From contig NZ_CP073721.1 of assembly GCF_025264685.1 (NCBI RefSeq), positions 3,959,001 to 4,023,000 of the forward strand: 64,000 nt of DNA, read 5' to 3'. The notes below the pieces were generated by a model that did not search any database, had not been told where the DNA came from, and saw nothing but the letters and a program-made list of their open reading frames with translations. The DNA is from Dactylosporangium roseum (GTDB lineage: Bacteria; Actinomycetota; Actinomycetes; Mycobacteriales; Micromonosporaceae). The translations under genes were made by a program, and so were the position numbers. Shown here in pieces: positions 25,486 to 36,852 of the stretch (positions within the stretch are counted from its first letter, which is position 1; the number at the start of each line of letters is the position of its first letter).

Positions 25486-26337
25486 ATGCGGACGCTGACC
25501 ATGCCGACGGTGGAACTGCCGGCCGGGCAACAGATCCCGGCCCTCGGACAGGGCACGTGGGGTCTCGGCGAGGACCCGGCGTACCACGACGAGGAGGTCG
25601 CGGCCCTGCGGACCGGGCTCGACCTGGAGATGACGGTCGTCGACACGGCCGAGATGTACGGCGACGGCGCCGCGGAACAACTCGTCGGCGACGCCGTCTT
25701 CGACCGCCGCGACGACGCGTTCATCGTCACCAAGGTCCTGCCGTCGCACGCCGGTCGTCCCGACACGCTCCGTGCCTGCGAGGCCAGTCTGCACCGGCTG
25801 CGGACCGACTACATCGACCTGTACCTGTTGCACTGGCCCGGCCCGGTGCCGCTGGACGAGACCGTCGACGCGTTCACGGTCCTCCAGGACCAGGGCAAGA
25901 TCCGATTCTGGGGCGTCAGCAACTTCGACGGCGTCGACCTGATGGAGCTCACCGCGGTCCAGGACGGCGGTGCGGTGCAGACCGACCAGGTGCTGTACAA
26001 CCTGGTCCACCGCGGCATCGAGTGGGACCTGCTGCCCGCGTGCCAGCGCGACGGGCCGCTGATCATGGCCTATTCGCCGTTCGACCACCGCGGGACGGTG
26101 CTGCGCCATCCGGCCGTCGCCGCCGTCGCCGACCGGCACGGCGTGACCCCGGCGCAGGTGGCGATCACATGGGTGCTCCGCCAGGACGGGGTGACCACGA
26201 TCCCGAAGGCGAGCACCCCGGAGCACACGCGGGAGAACCACGGCGCGCTGGCGGTCCGGCTCGACCTCGAGGACTACGCCGTGCTCGACCGGGCCTTCCC
26301 GCCGCCGGACGGTCCCCGGCCACTGGAGATGATCTGA
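25486..26337 (+). CDS. Aldo/keto reductase
   Basis: A 283-residue NADPH-dependent oxidoreductase. The catalytic tetrad is visible: Asp and Tyr in VVDTAEMYGDG, Lys in FIVTKVLPSH and His in YLLHWPG; the NADPH-binding IPKAS motif is near residue 236. Aldo/keto reductases of this DkgA/2,5-diketogluconate type reduce small carbonyls, often as detoxification. ATG at 25486 follows GAGGAGG. It opens the stress-related stretch and is followed by the hemerythrin gene. Confidence 0.93.
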   Translation: MRTLTMPTVELPAGQQIPALGQGTWGLGEDPAYHDEEVAALRTGLDLEMTVVDTAEMYGDGAAEQLVGDAVFDRRDDAFIVTKVLPSHAGRPDTLRACEASLHRLRTDYIDLYLLHWPGPVPLDETVDAFTVLQDQGKIRFWGVSNFDGVDLMELTAVQDGGAVQTDQVLYNLVHRGIEWDLLPACQRDGPLIMAYSPFDHRGTVLRHPAVAAVADRHGVTPAQVAITWVLRQDGVTTIPKASTPEHTRENHGALAVRLDLEDYAVLDRAFPPPDGPRPLEMI

Positions 26338-26411
26338 GCCGCCGGTGCCGCCCGTCGCATGAACCGGGCCGTACCGGGCAGTGCCGCCCGAGAGACGCAG
26401 ATGTGGGGGTG

Positions 26412-27008
26412 ATGTCGGTGAGCATGACCGAGACCGAGAACGGCCGAGACGTCGTCGACCTGCTGCTCCAGCAGCATGACGAGATCAAGAGCCTGTTCCG
26501 CGAGACGAAGGCGACGAAGGGACCGGCGAAGCAGGAGCTGTTCAACGACCTGGTACGGCTGCTCGCGGTGCACGAGACGGCGGAGGAGGCCGTGGTCCAC
26601 CCGCTGGCCCGCCGCAAGCTCGACGACGGCGAGCACGTGGTCGAACAGCGGCTGGAGGAAGAGGACCGGGCCAAGAAGGAACTGGCCGACCTGTACGACA
26701 TGGGGATCGACCATCCGGACTTCGATCGCCGGCTGGAGCGCTTCGAGGCCGAGGTCGTCAGCCACGCGACGAGGGAGGAGAACGAGGAGTTCCTGAGGCT
26801 GCGCACCGCTGTCGATGCCGGCAGACTGCGCGACCTGACCGGGGCGCTGAAGGCGGCGGAGATGGTCGCACCCACCCGGCCGCACCGGATGGCACCCCAG
26901 TCGGCCGTCGGCAACATCGTGGCCGGCCCGCCGATGGCGCTGTTCGACCGGGTCGCCGACGCGGTCCGGGACTGGCGGCAGAAGCATCCCGAGGAGATCA
27001 AGACCTGA
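26412..27008 (+). CDS. Hemerythrin HHE-domain protein
   Basis: A 198-residue protein with a hemerythrin-like four-helix bundle (residues about 10-140). Iron ligands are visible in LLQQHDEIK, AVHETAEEAVVHPL and VVSHATREENEEF. Such proteins bind O2, NO or iron in stress responses. A less conserved C-terminal tail (about 50 residues) may dock to a partner. ATG at 26412 is preferred over the GTG just upstream; GGGGG precedes it. The next gene begins 9 bp after the stop, so they probably form an operon. Confidence 0.9.
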   Translation: MSVSMTETENGRDVVDLLLQQHDEIKSLFRETKATKGPAKQELFNDLVRLLAVHETAEEAVVHPLARRKLDDGEHVVEQRLEEEDRAKKELADLYDMGIDHPDFDRRLERFEAEVVSHATREENEEFLRLRTAVDAGRLRDLTGALKAAEMVAPTRPHRMAPQSAVGNIVAGPPMALFDRVADAVRDWRQKHPEEIKT

Positions 27009-27017
27009 GCAGGGATC

Positions 27018-27815
27018 GTGGACGACACGGGCGAGGAAGCGGCGCGGGACCGGGCCGCCGTGCGACTCGAGGCCGGTGATCTCTCCTTCTTCTACCGTCC
27101 GCGGGTGGACGACGACCTGGTGGCATCGCTGGACGAGGTGCAGCGACTGCTGCTGGTCCTCCGCCCGTGGACGGGCCACGCCGTGCGGCTGCTCGTCGTG
27201 GGGCGCAAGCGGCTGCCCGACGTCGGCGCGCACGAACGGGCCTGGTGCTTCGTCGACCGGGTGGTGGCCCGGCCGAAGGAGCTGCGCGAGGCGCTGGACG
27301 AGCGGCGGTACATGACGAAGACCCGTGGCGAGCGGGTCCAGCCGCCCGCGCGGCCGGCGGGGGAAGGGGAGTACACCATCGCCCGGCACGACGACCACAC
27401 GCACTTCGAGTACGCGCTGGAGCTGCCGGAGCGGCCGGGTCCGGTACAGCGTGACCTCAACATCGAGACCCAGGCCGGCTACATCGTGGCGGTGCGGAAC
27501 CCGCGGACGCCGGCGCCGCAGGGTGTCGGCCGGGCGTGGACCCGGGCCGGGCGCAAAGGGCCCGAACTGTCGCCGGCGCTGCTGGCGCGCTTCGGCGGCC
27601 GGCGCTTCTCCCCGCTGGATCCCCCGGCATTCCTCGACCACGAGGGCGTCGAACTCGTTCTCGTGGGTGCGTCGCGGGACGATGCGGAGGAACTGGGCCT
27701 GCGCCCGGGCGACCGGGACGCGGAGTCGGCGGCGCGCGGCGCACTGCTCGAAGAGCTGCGGATCGAGCGCCGCCAGCACCTGCTCGAGCCGCTGCTGGCC
27801 GGGGAATGGCGGTAG
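27018..27815 (+). CDS. Conserved-looking hypothetical protein next to hemerythrin
   Basis: A 265-residue cytoplasmic protein. The N-terminal half has 'LSFFYRPRVDDDLVASLDEVQRLLLVLRP' and the middle 'YTIARHDDHTHFEYALELPERPGPVQRDLNI', a pattern of alternating beta strands; no catalytic motif can be named. GTG at 27018 is only 9 bp after the hemerythrin stop, so the two gene products may work together. Family not recognised. Confidence 0.8.
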   Translation: MDDTGEEAARDRAAVRLEAGDLSFFYRPRVDDDLVASLDEVQRLLLVLRPWTGHAVRLLVVGRKRLPDVGAHERAWCFVDRVVARPKELREALDERRYMTKTRGERVQPPARPAGEGEYTIARHDDHTHFEYALELPERPGPVQRDLNIETQAGYIVAVRNPRTPAPQGVGRAWTRAGRKGPELSPALLARFGGRRFSPLDPPAFLDHEGVELVLVGASRDDAEELGLRPGDRDAESAARGALLEELRIERRQHLLEPLLAGEWR

Positions 27816-27965
27816 GAGGCCACGTCGCGACGCCCGGATCCCATCCGCTCGAAGCCTGCCCGCCGCTCCGGCCGCGCGCGCCGCGCGGGCGCTCCGGCCA
27901 CCTGTCGTCCGGCGACGAAGCGCAGGTCGGCGCCGGAATTCCGCCGTGACGGACATCTCAAGTCG

Positions 27966-27982
27966 ACGAGTACGTCACTCGT
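27966..27982. promoter_or_regulatory. Short inverted repeat upstream of the 34-residue gene
   Basis: ACGAGT-ACGTC-ACTCGT is a 6-bp dyad about 60 bp before the small gene at 28045. A possible operator; no independent support. Confidence 0.25.
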
Positions 27983-28044
27983 TGTTCACGTAGCGCTCGT
28001 ACGGTTCGGCGCGCAGGTCGTCCCACCCCGCAAGGAGCACCGCC

Positions 28045-28149
28045 ATGTCCCACCTGTTGTCCGCGATCGTGATCGAGGTGGTCAGCGCCCTGCTGATCGC
28101 CGGCATCATCGCCGTCGTCCGCCGGATCGCCGCCCCGCGCACCGCCTGA
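28045..28149 (+). CDS. Very small single-span membrane protein
   Basis: A 34-residue peptide, MSHLLSAIVIEVVSALL continuing as a hydrophobic helix to a basic end (VVRRIAAPRTA). AAGGAG lies 7 bp before the ATG, which is strong for so short a frame. Orientation of charges predicts N-out, C-in. Function unknown; it lies upstream of the gene pair for the long P-type ATPase. Confidence 0.55.
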   Translation: MSHLLSAIVIEVVSALLIAGIIAVVRRIAAPRTA

Positions 28150-28197
28150 CGGGACGGCCGAACACCCGGCACACCGCCGCCCGGCGCGCGGAGTTGT

Positions 28198-28238
28198 CCA
28201 TCCGGTGCCGGATCCTGGGTTGCCCCGGCATCGGATGG
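28198..28238. repeat. Inverted repeat between small genes
   Basis: CCATCCGGTGCCGG (28198-28211) and CCGGCATCGGATGG (28225-28238) are 14-bp arms with one mismatch and a 13-nt loop. It may end the transcript of the 34-residue gene or form part of the leader of the next gene. A perfect palindrome TCACATGTGA follows at 28261-28270. Confidence 0.45.
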
Positions 28239-28293
28239 GTAGCTCCGTGCGCTGGAGAAGTCACATGTGACGTCCCTGCGGAGGTGCTTCTCG

Positions 28294-28890
28294 ATGACGA
28301 ACACAGCAACGCAGACCCGTCCGCAGTCGCGTTCGGCGGAGACCGCGCGCCGCACTCGACGGTCGACGAGCCGGGCCGCCGCGGAGAGGTCCGAAGCGGC
28401 GGCCACGGAGCAGCCGGCCACCACACGGCCCGCCGGCAGACGGACCGCCGGCACCCGGACCACCACTGGACGGACCGCCGCGCAAGAGGCCACCACCGCG
28501 GCGAAGGCCGCGGCGAAGACAGCGCCCGCCGCCCCCGGCGAGGCCGGCCCGGCCGGGCCGGCCGAGCCGAGTCCCGCCGAGCGCGCGGCCGAACGTGCCG
28601 CCGGCAAGGCCGTCGCCGGGGCGGAATCGGCTCTCGCACAGGCCAAGTGGACGGCCAGGACGCTGGCGTCCGCGGTACCGCTGCCGGAGCCCCGGCGCCT
28701 GCTGTACTACGGCGGAATCGGCGCGCTCGCCGCGCTCGGAATCCTGGAGTGGCCGGTCGCGGCCGTGGCCGCGGTGGGCGTGTGGGTCGCCACCCACACC
28801 GACGGCCACGAGCAGGCGTCGCACCGGGCCGCCGGGCCGCCCGGTGCGGACATGGAAGGTGTACGGGGCGTCCCCGCCACCGCACGGTGA
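28294..28890 (+). CDS. Ala/Thr/Arg-rich protein with C-terminal membrane helices, partner of the P-type ATPase
   Basis: A 198-residue protein. Residues 1-120 are low-complexity, basic and Ala/Thr-rich, probably disordered and able to bind nucleic acid or membrane surface. Residues about 138-175 (RRLLYYGGIGALAALGIL, then PVAAVAAVGVWVATH) form two close membrane helices. Its stop overlaps the P-type ATPase start (GTGA, 28887-28890), so the two are translationally coupled and the protein is likely an accessory of the pump (inference). ATG at 28294 has GGAGG 10 bp upstream. Confidence 0.75.
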   Translation: MTNTATQTRPQSRSAETARRTRRSTSRAAAERSEAAATEQPATTRPAGRRTAGTRTTTGRTAAQEATTAAKAAAKTAPAAPGEAGPAGPAEPSPAERAAERAAGKAVAGAESALAQAKWTARTLASAVPLPEPRRLLYYGGIGALAALGILEWPVAAVAAVGVWVATHTDGHEQASHRAAGPPGADMEGVRGVPATAR

Positions 28891-31800
28891 CGAGGTCGAC
28901 GGACGGCCGGCCGGCGGCGCCGCGGTCCCGCGGCCGGCGGCTGGCCCGGGCCCGGGGTGGCCTCGCACAGATCGAGGTGCGCGGCGCCCGCCCCGGTCGC
29001 GTCACGGCGGAGCACGGCAGGCTGTTCGAGAAGTCCCTGGAGAAGCTGCGCGGTGTCGACTGGGCCGCCTGGAACGGCGTGCTCGGGCAACTGCTCGTCA
29101 GCTACGACGAGGACAGCCTCGGGCTCGACGACCTGGTCGAGGCGGTGGCGACCGTCGAGGCCGACCACATGGCCGGTGAGCCCGCCGGTGCGGAACGGCT
29201 CGACGTCGAGACCCGGCACAAACTGACGCTCGCCGCCGACGTCCTGGGTATCACGGCTTCGGCCGTGGCCAAGCGCCTGGGGCTGCCCAGCGCGCCGCGC
29301 GAACTGCACGCCGTCGCGGCGCTCGTCGACCACCTGCCCCAGGTGCGGACGACGCTGCGCCGGGCGATCGGCAAGAACCGGGCCGATTTCGCGCTGTCCG
29401 CGGCGAGGACCGCACTCGGCGTCGCGAGCCAGTCGAAGGTCGGCATGACCACGGACGCCGTCCTGCGGGTGATGCTGCTGCAAGAGGCCTCCGCGGAGCG
29501 GGACGCCTGGCTGCACCGCCTCGGCCGCCTGCTCCCCGAGCCCGCCGCCGCGCGCGCCGACGCCCACCGCGGCGGGCGCCCCGCGGAAATGCCGGACGGC
29601 CCCGTCGAGCAGTACGCACGCCGCGTCAGCGTGCTCACCCTGCTCGTCGCGGGTGCGGCGGCCTTGCTGCCCAGCGGCATGCGGCACGCCGCGCGTGTGG
29701 TTTCGGCCGGCTCGCCCGGCCCGGCGCAAGTGGGGCGCGAGGCGTACGCCGGCCGCCTCGGCCGCCTCCTCGCGCACCGCGACGTGCTCGTGCGGGACCG
29801 GACCGCGCTGCGCCGCCTCGACCGGGTCGACACCGTGGTGATCGACGCCCAGGTGCTCACCGGCGCCGGCCACGTCATCAAGCACGTGGTGCCGGTCCGC
29901 GGGACGGTCGAGGCCGCCTGGGAATCCGCCGCACGGCTCCTCGACGGCGGCCGCGGCACCCCGACCGGCGAGCCGGACGCCGACGGCTGGGCCCTGGCCG
30001 ACCCGGATCGCCTCGGCACACCCGTCCCCGACGACGCCCGCGCCGAGGCCCGCGCCCACGACGGCACGCGCGGGAAGCTCTACGCGCTGGTCCACGATCG
30101 GACCCTCGTGGCGCTCGTCGTGCTGGAGGCCGCGCTGGACCCGCTCACCGTCGCGCTGGTCACGGCCGGGCGTCGGGTCGGCCAGGTGCTGCTCGCCGGG
30201 GCCAACGCCGACCTGCGCCGGCGGGTGCCGTCGGACGGCACGGTCGCCGGCGGCTCGCGGCTGGCCGGCTCGATCCGCGCGCTGCAACGTGACGGTCATG
30301 CCGTCGTGCTGGTCGCCGGCCGGAACGACGCCGCCCTGGCCGCGGCGGACTGCGGCTTCGGCGTGCTGCACCAGGACCGCAGGCTGCCGTGGGGCGCGCA
30401 CCTGATGGGCGGCCCCGGTCTCGAGAACGCCTGGCTGCTGCTGGAGGCCGCGGCTCTGGCCCGGACCGTGAGCCGGCGCAGTGTCCAGGTCGCGTCGCAG
30501 GGTTCGGCGGCCGGCGCACTGCTCGGCGCGGCCGACGGGACACAACGCGGGGCGCGCAACGTGGTGCTGGCGACGGGCATCGCGCAGATCGCGAACCTGG
30601 TCGGCGCGGCGATGTCGGTGCGTGGCCTGGCCCGCCGCACACCGCCGCTGCCCATCGGCACCGTCGCCTGGCACGCGTTGCCCGTCGACGAGGCCTTGCG
30701 GATCCTCGAGACGTCCCCGGCGGGCATCAGCGAGGAGGCCGTCGCGCAGCGCCGGCCGGCCGGGCAGCAGAACGGCGACCAACCCGTCGAGCGGGGGCTG
30801 GTCGCGACGATCGTCGGTGAACTCGACACACCGCTCACCCTGCCGCTCGGCGCGGGTGCTGGGGTCTCCGCCATGACCGGCGCGAAGAGCGACGCGGGCC
30901 TCGTGGTCGCCGTCATCCTGGCCAACGCGGTGCTCTCCGGCGTCCAGGACATCGCCGCGCGGCGGGCGCTGCGGCAGCTCGTGACCGCGGCGACGCCGCC
31001 GGTCCGGATCCGCCGGGACGGCGTCGACCGCCCAGGGACCCTCAACGAGCTCGTGCCCGGCGACGTGATCCTCCTCGATCCCGGCGACGCGGTACCGGCG
31101 GACTGCCGCCTCATCGCCACGACCGGCCTGGAGATGGACGAGTCGGCGCTGACCGGCGAGTCGATGCCCGTAGCGAAGGACACCGCCGCGACGCGGGCCG
31201 CCGCCGTCGCCGAGCGCAGCAGCATGGTCTTCGCCGGGACGACGGTCGCCGCCGGCTCGGCGACCTGCGTCGTCGTGGCGACCGGTGCGGAGACCGAGGC
31301 GGGCCGCAGCGCGCGCACCGCGCTGCACGGCACGCCGAAGACCGGTGTCCAGCAGCGGCTGCGGCAGCTCACCAAGGCGTCGCTGCCGGCCGCGGGCGTC
31401 GCGGCCGCCGCGCTGCTCACCAACGGCCTGATCCGGGGGCGGTTCGCGCAGTCGGTCGGCGACTCCGTCGCCCTCGCGGTCGCGGCGATCCCCGAAGGCC
31501 TGCCCTTCATCGCCACGGCCGCGGAGCTCAGCTCCAGCCGCCGGCTGTCCCGGCGCAACATCCTCGTCCGCGACCACCGCTCGATGGAGGCGCTCGGCCG
31601 GGTCGACGTGATCTGCTTCGACAAGACCGGCACCCTCACCGAGGGACGCATCGCGCTGCGCAGCGTCTCCGACGGCCAGGAGCAGGTGTCGGTCGACGCG
31701 CTCACGCCCCGGCACCGCGCGATCCTCGGTGCGGCGCTGCGGGCGAGCCCGGCGCCCAACGGCTCCGGGACGCTGCCCCATCCGACCGACCAGGCGGTGG

Positions 31801-33197
31801 TCGTCGGGGCCGCGGCCGCCGGCGTCGGCACCGGCGAGGGCGCCGAGGACTGGCGCCCGGTGCGCGAGCTGCCCTTCGAGCCGGTGCGCGGATTCCACGC
31901 CGTCCTCGGCACGGCCGGCACCGGCCAGGTGATCAGCGTCAAGGGCGCGCCCGAGATCACGCTCCCCAGGTGTACCACGATCCAGGGCCCGGACGGCACG
32001 GTCCGGCCGATGACGACGGCCGACCGGCAGCGGATCGAGGCGGACGTCGACCGGATGGCCCGCCAGGGACTGCGGGTGCTCGCGATCGCGGAGCGCGCGG
32101 CCTCGCGGCGGGTGGGCCTCGACGCCGAACGGGTCGACGGCATGGAGTTCCTCGGCCTGCTCGGGCTCGCCGACCCGACCCGGGCGAGCGCCGCCGAGGC
32201 GGTGAACAGCTTGCGACAGGCCGGCGTCAAGGTGCTCATGCTGACCGGCGACCACCCGAGCACGGCGGCCGCGATCGCGGCGGAGCTCGACCTGCTCGAC
32301 GGCGGTGCGGTGCTGTCCGGGACCGACCTCGACGGTGCCGACGACGCGACCGTGGACGCGCTGGTGTCGAAGGCCGCGGTCTTCGCGCGGGCCAGCCCGG
32401 GCGACAAGGTCACCGTCGTGCGGGCGCTGCGCCGTGCCGGGCACACCGTCGCGGTCACCGGCGACGGCGCCAACGACGCGCCGGCGATCCGGCTCGCCGA
32501 CGTCGGTATCGCGCTCGGCGAACAGGCCACGGCGGCGGCCCGCCACTCCGCGGACATGATCGTGATGGACGGCCGGATCGAGACGATCGTCGACGGCGTG
32601 ATCGAGGGCCGCGGGATGTGGGCGTCGGTACGGGAGTCGCTCGCGCTGCTCCTCGGCGGCAACCTGGGCGAGGTCCTCTTCACCGTCGGCAGTTCGGTCG
32701 TCTCCGGCACCTCGCCGCTCAACGCGCGGCAGATCCTGTTCGTCAACCTGATGACCGACCTGCTGCCCGCGATCACGATCGCCGCGCGGCCACCCAAGCA
32801 CGTCAGCCCGGAGCGGCTGGTCCGTGAGGGACCGGAGGCGTCGCTCGGCGGCGCGCTGGCCAACAACGTCATCCGCCGGGCGGTGGCGACCTCGGCCGCC
32901 ACCACGGGTGCCTGGCTGGCCGGCAAGGCCACCGGCACGGCGGCGCGGGCCAGCACCATCGCCCTGGCCTCGCTCATCGGTGCGCAGTTGGGTCAGACCG
33001 CGCTGCTGTCGGGCGGTGACCCGGTCGTGCTCGGCGCGGCCGGCGCGTCGGCGGCGGCGCTGTTCGGCGTGGTGCAGACGCCCGTCCTGAGCCAGTTCTT
33101 CGGCTGCCGGCCGCTCGGCCCCGTGGGCTGGGGGACCGTCCTGGCCGCGACGGCGGCCGGCACGGCCCTGGGAGCGATGCGCACACCGGCCCGTTGA
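28887..33197 (+). CDS. Very long cation-transporting P-type ATPase, CtpI-like
   Basis: A 1436-residue pump, about twice the usual length. Residues 30-95 form an HMA-like domain without the CxxC pair. Residues about 300-500 hold a degenerate P-type core: VVIDAQVLTG stands where DKTGTLT would be and GRNDAALAAADCGFGV mimics the GDGAND segment. The active core follows: ALTGESMPVAKD (about 753), helix motif AIPEGLPF, phosphorylation site CFDKTGTLTEG (Asp about 912) and TGDGANDAPAIR (about 1190), then the final membrane helices. The PEGL motif is that of Ca2+/Mg2+-type rather than heavy-metal pumps; the ion is unknown. CtpI-like proteins of mycobacteria share this plan. It ends 12 bp from the convergent ClpB stop. 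Confidence 0.93.
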   Translation: MTRSTDGRPAAPRSRGRRLARARGGLAQIEVRGARPGRVTAEHGRLFEKSLEKLRGVDWAAWNGVLGQLLVSYDEDSLGLDDLVEAVATVEADHMAGEPAGAERLDVETRHKLTLAADVLGITASAVAKRLGLPSAPRELHAVAALVDHLPQVRTTLRRAIGKNRADFALSAARTALGVASQSKVGMTTDAVLRVMLLQEASAERDAWLHRLGRLLPEPAAARADAHRGGRPAEMPDGPVEQYARRVSVLTLLVAGAAALLPSGMRHAARVVSAGSPGPAQVGREAYAGRLGRLLAHRDVLVRDRTALRRLDRVDTVVIDAQVLTGAGHVIKHVVPVRGTVEAAWESAARLLDGGRGTPTGEPDADGWALADPDRLGTPVPDDARAEARAHDGTRGKLYALVHDRTLVALVVLEAALDPLTVALVTAGRRVGQVLLAGANADLRRRVPSDGTVAGGSRLAGSIRALQRDGHAVVLVAGRNDAALAAADCGFGVLHQDRRLPWGAHLMGGPGLENAWLLLEAAALARTVSRRSVQVASQGSAAGALLGAADGTQRGARNVVLATGIAQIANLVGAAMSVRGLARRTPPLPIGTVAWHALPVDEALRILETSPAGISEEAVAQRRPAGQQNGDQPVERGLVATIVGELDTPLTLPLGAGAGVSAMTGAKSDAGLVVAVILANAVLSGVQDIAARRALRQLVTAATPPVRIRRDGVDRPGTLNELVPGDVILLDPGDAVPADCRLIATTGLEMDESALTGESMPVAKDTAATRAAAVAERSSMVFAGTTVAAGSATCVVVATGAETEAGRSARTALHGTPKTGVQQRLRQLTKASLPAAGVAAAALLTNGLIRGRFAQSVGDSVALAVAAIPEGLPFIATAAELSSSRRLSRRNILVRDHRSMEALGRVDVICFDKTGTLTEGRIALRSVSDGQEQVSVDALTPRHRAILGAALRASPAPNGSGTLPHPTDQAVVVGAAAAGVGTGEGAEDWRPVRELPFEPVRGFHAVLGTAGTGQVISVKGAPEITLPRCTTIQGPDGTVRPMTTADRQRIEADVDRMARQGLRVLAIAERAASRRVGLDAERVDGMEFLGLLGLADPTRASAAEAVNSLRQAGVKVLMLTGDHPSTAAAIAAELDLLDGGAVLSGTDLDGADDATVDALVSKAAVFARASPGDKVTVVRALRRAGHTVAVTGDGANDAPAIRLADVGIALGEQATAAARHSADMIVMDGRIETIVDGVIEGRGMWASVRESLALLLGGNLGEVLFTVGSSVVSGTSPLNARQILFVNLMTDLLPAITIAARPPKHVSPERLVREGPEASLGGALANNVIRRAVATSAATTGAWLAGKATGTAARASTIALASLIGAQLGQTALLSGGDPVVLGAAGASAAALFGVVQTPVLSQFFGCRPLGPVGWGTVLAATAAGTALGAMRTPAR

Positions 33198-33209
33198 CTC
33201 CCGGGCCTG

Positions 33210-35849
<2,640 letters not shown>

Positions 35850-35883
35850 GTCCGTCTCCTGGGCGGTGCTTCGCGTCGGTGGG

Positions 35884-36852
35884 TCATCCCATCCGCCGGG
35901 GATCGAACGTCGACACCCTGGCCCACTGCTCCAGCAGGCGACGCTCTTCGTCGGAGAGTTTGGGCGGTACCACGATCTTGATGTTGGCGTAGAGGTCGCC
36001 GGGGTCTCCCCGGGGGTTCGGCATGCCCTTCCCGCGCAGCCGCAGCCGCCGTCCGGACGGCGTGCCGGGCGGCGCGTGCACCCGGACGACGCCGTCCGGC
36101 GTCGCCAAGGGCACGGTCGCGCCGAGTGCCGCCTCCCACGGTGCGACGGGGAGGTCGACGGTGATGTCGCGCTCCTTGACGCGGTACCGCGGGTGCGGCG
36201 CGAGGTGGACGCGGAGGTACAGGTCGCCGCGCGGCCCGCCGTCGGCGCCCGATCCGCCCTGGCCGGCGAGCCGGATCCGCGATCCCTCGGTCACGCCGCG
36301 CGGGATGGTGACCTCGTACTCGCGGGTGCCGCCGGACGGTGCCGGCAGCGTGACCTTGCGCCTGCCGCCGTGGAAGGCGTCCTCCACGCTGATCGTGAGC
36401 TCGGCCTCGGTGTCGGCGCCCCGGACCGGTCCGAAGCCGCGCGGCCCGCCGGCCCGCCCGCCGAAGAGGCTCTCGAAGAGGTCCTCCACGTCGACCACGC
36501 CGCCGGCGGCCCGGCCCGAGCGGAAGCCCCGGGCGCCGCCCCGTCCGCCGCCGGCGCCGGCGGCGGCCCGGTCCCACGCTCCGGCCCCGGTCCGGCCGGC
36601 CGCCTGCTCGAAGTCGTCGGGGATCTGCCGCCAGGCGTCGCCGAACTGGTCGTACTTGCGGCGGCGGCCAGGGTCGGACAGCACGTTGTACGCTTCGTTG
36701 ATCTTCTTGAACCGGTCCTCGGCCCCCGGCGCCTTGTTGACGTCCGGATGGTGTCGCCGCGCGAGGGTGCGGTACGCGCGCTGGATCTGTTCGGCGTCGG
36801 CGTCCCGGGACACGCCGAGGATGTCGTAGTAATCGTTCGACTCAGTCGCCAT
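35884..36852 (-). CDS. DnaJ/CbpA-type J-domain co-chaperone
   Basis: A 322-residue Hsp40. J-domain at residues 6-70 with the HPD motif in RRHHPDVNK; a Gly/Arg/Ala-rich linker follows, then two C-terminal substrate-binding domains ('AELTISVEDAFHGGRRKVTLP' and RVHAPPGTPSGRRLRLRGKG). The four CxxCxGxG zinc repeats are missing, so it is a class II (CbpA-like) protein, not the canonical DnaJ of this operon type. ATG at 36852 overlaps the grpE end by 11 bp and has GGCGGAG before it; the ATG at 36864 is less likely. Confidence 0.93.
   Translation of the reverse strand: MATESNDYYDILGVSRDADAEQIQRAYRTLARRHHPDVNKAPGAEDRFKKINEAYNVLSDPGRRRKYDQFGDAWRQIPDDFEQAAGRTGAGAWDRAAAGAGGGRGGARGFRSGRAAGGVVDVEDLFESLFGGRAGGPRGFGPVRGADTEAELTISVEDAFHGGRRKVTLPAPSGGTREYEVTIPRGVTEGSRIRLAGQGGSGADGGPRGDLYLRVHLAPHPRYRVKERDITVDLPVAPWEAALGATVPLATPDGVVRVHAPPGTPSGRRLRLRGKGMPNPRGDPGDLYANIKIVVPPKLSDEERRLLEQWARVSTFDPRRMG

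Noticed and set aside
28707..32801. A 1364-codon minus-strand open frame opposite the P-type ATPase
   Set aside because: It is an antisense shadow in GC-rich DNA: composition is Arg/Gly/Asp-rich with no domain, while the plus strand encodes a full set of P-type motifs.
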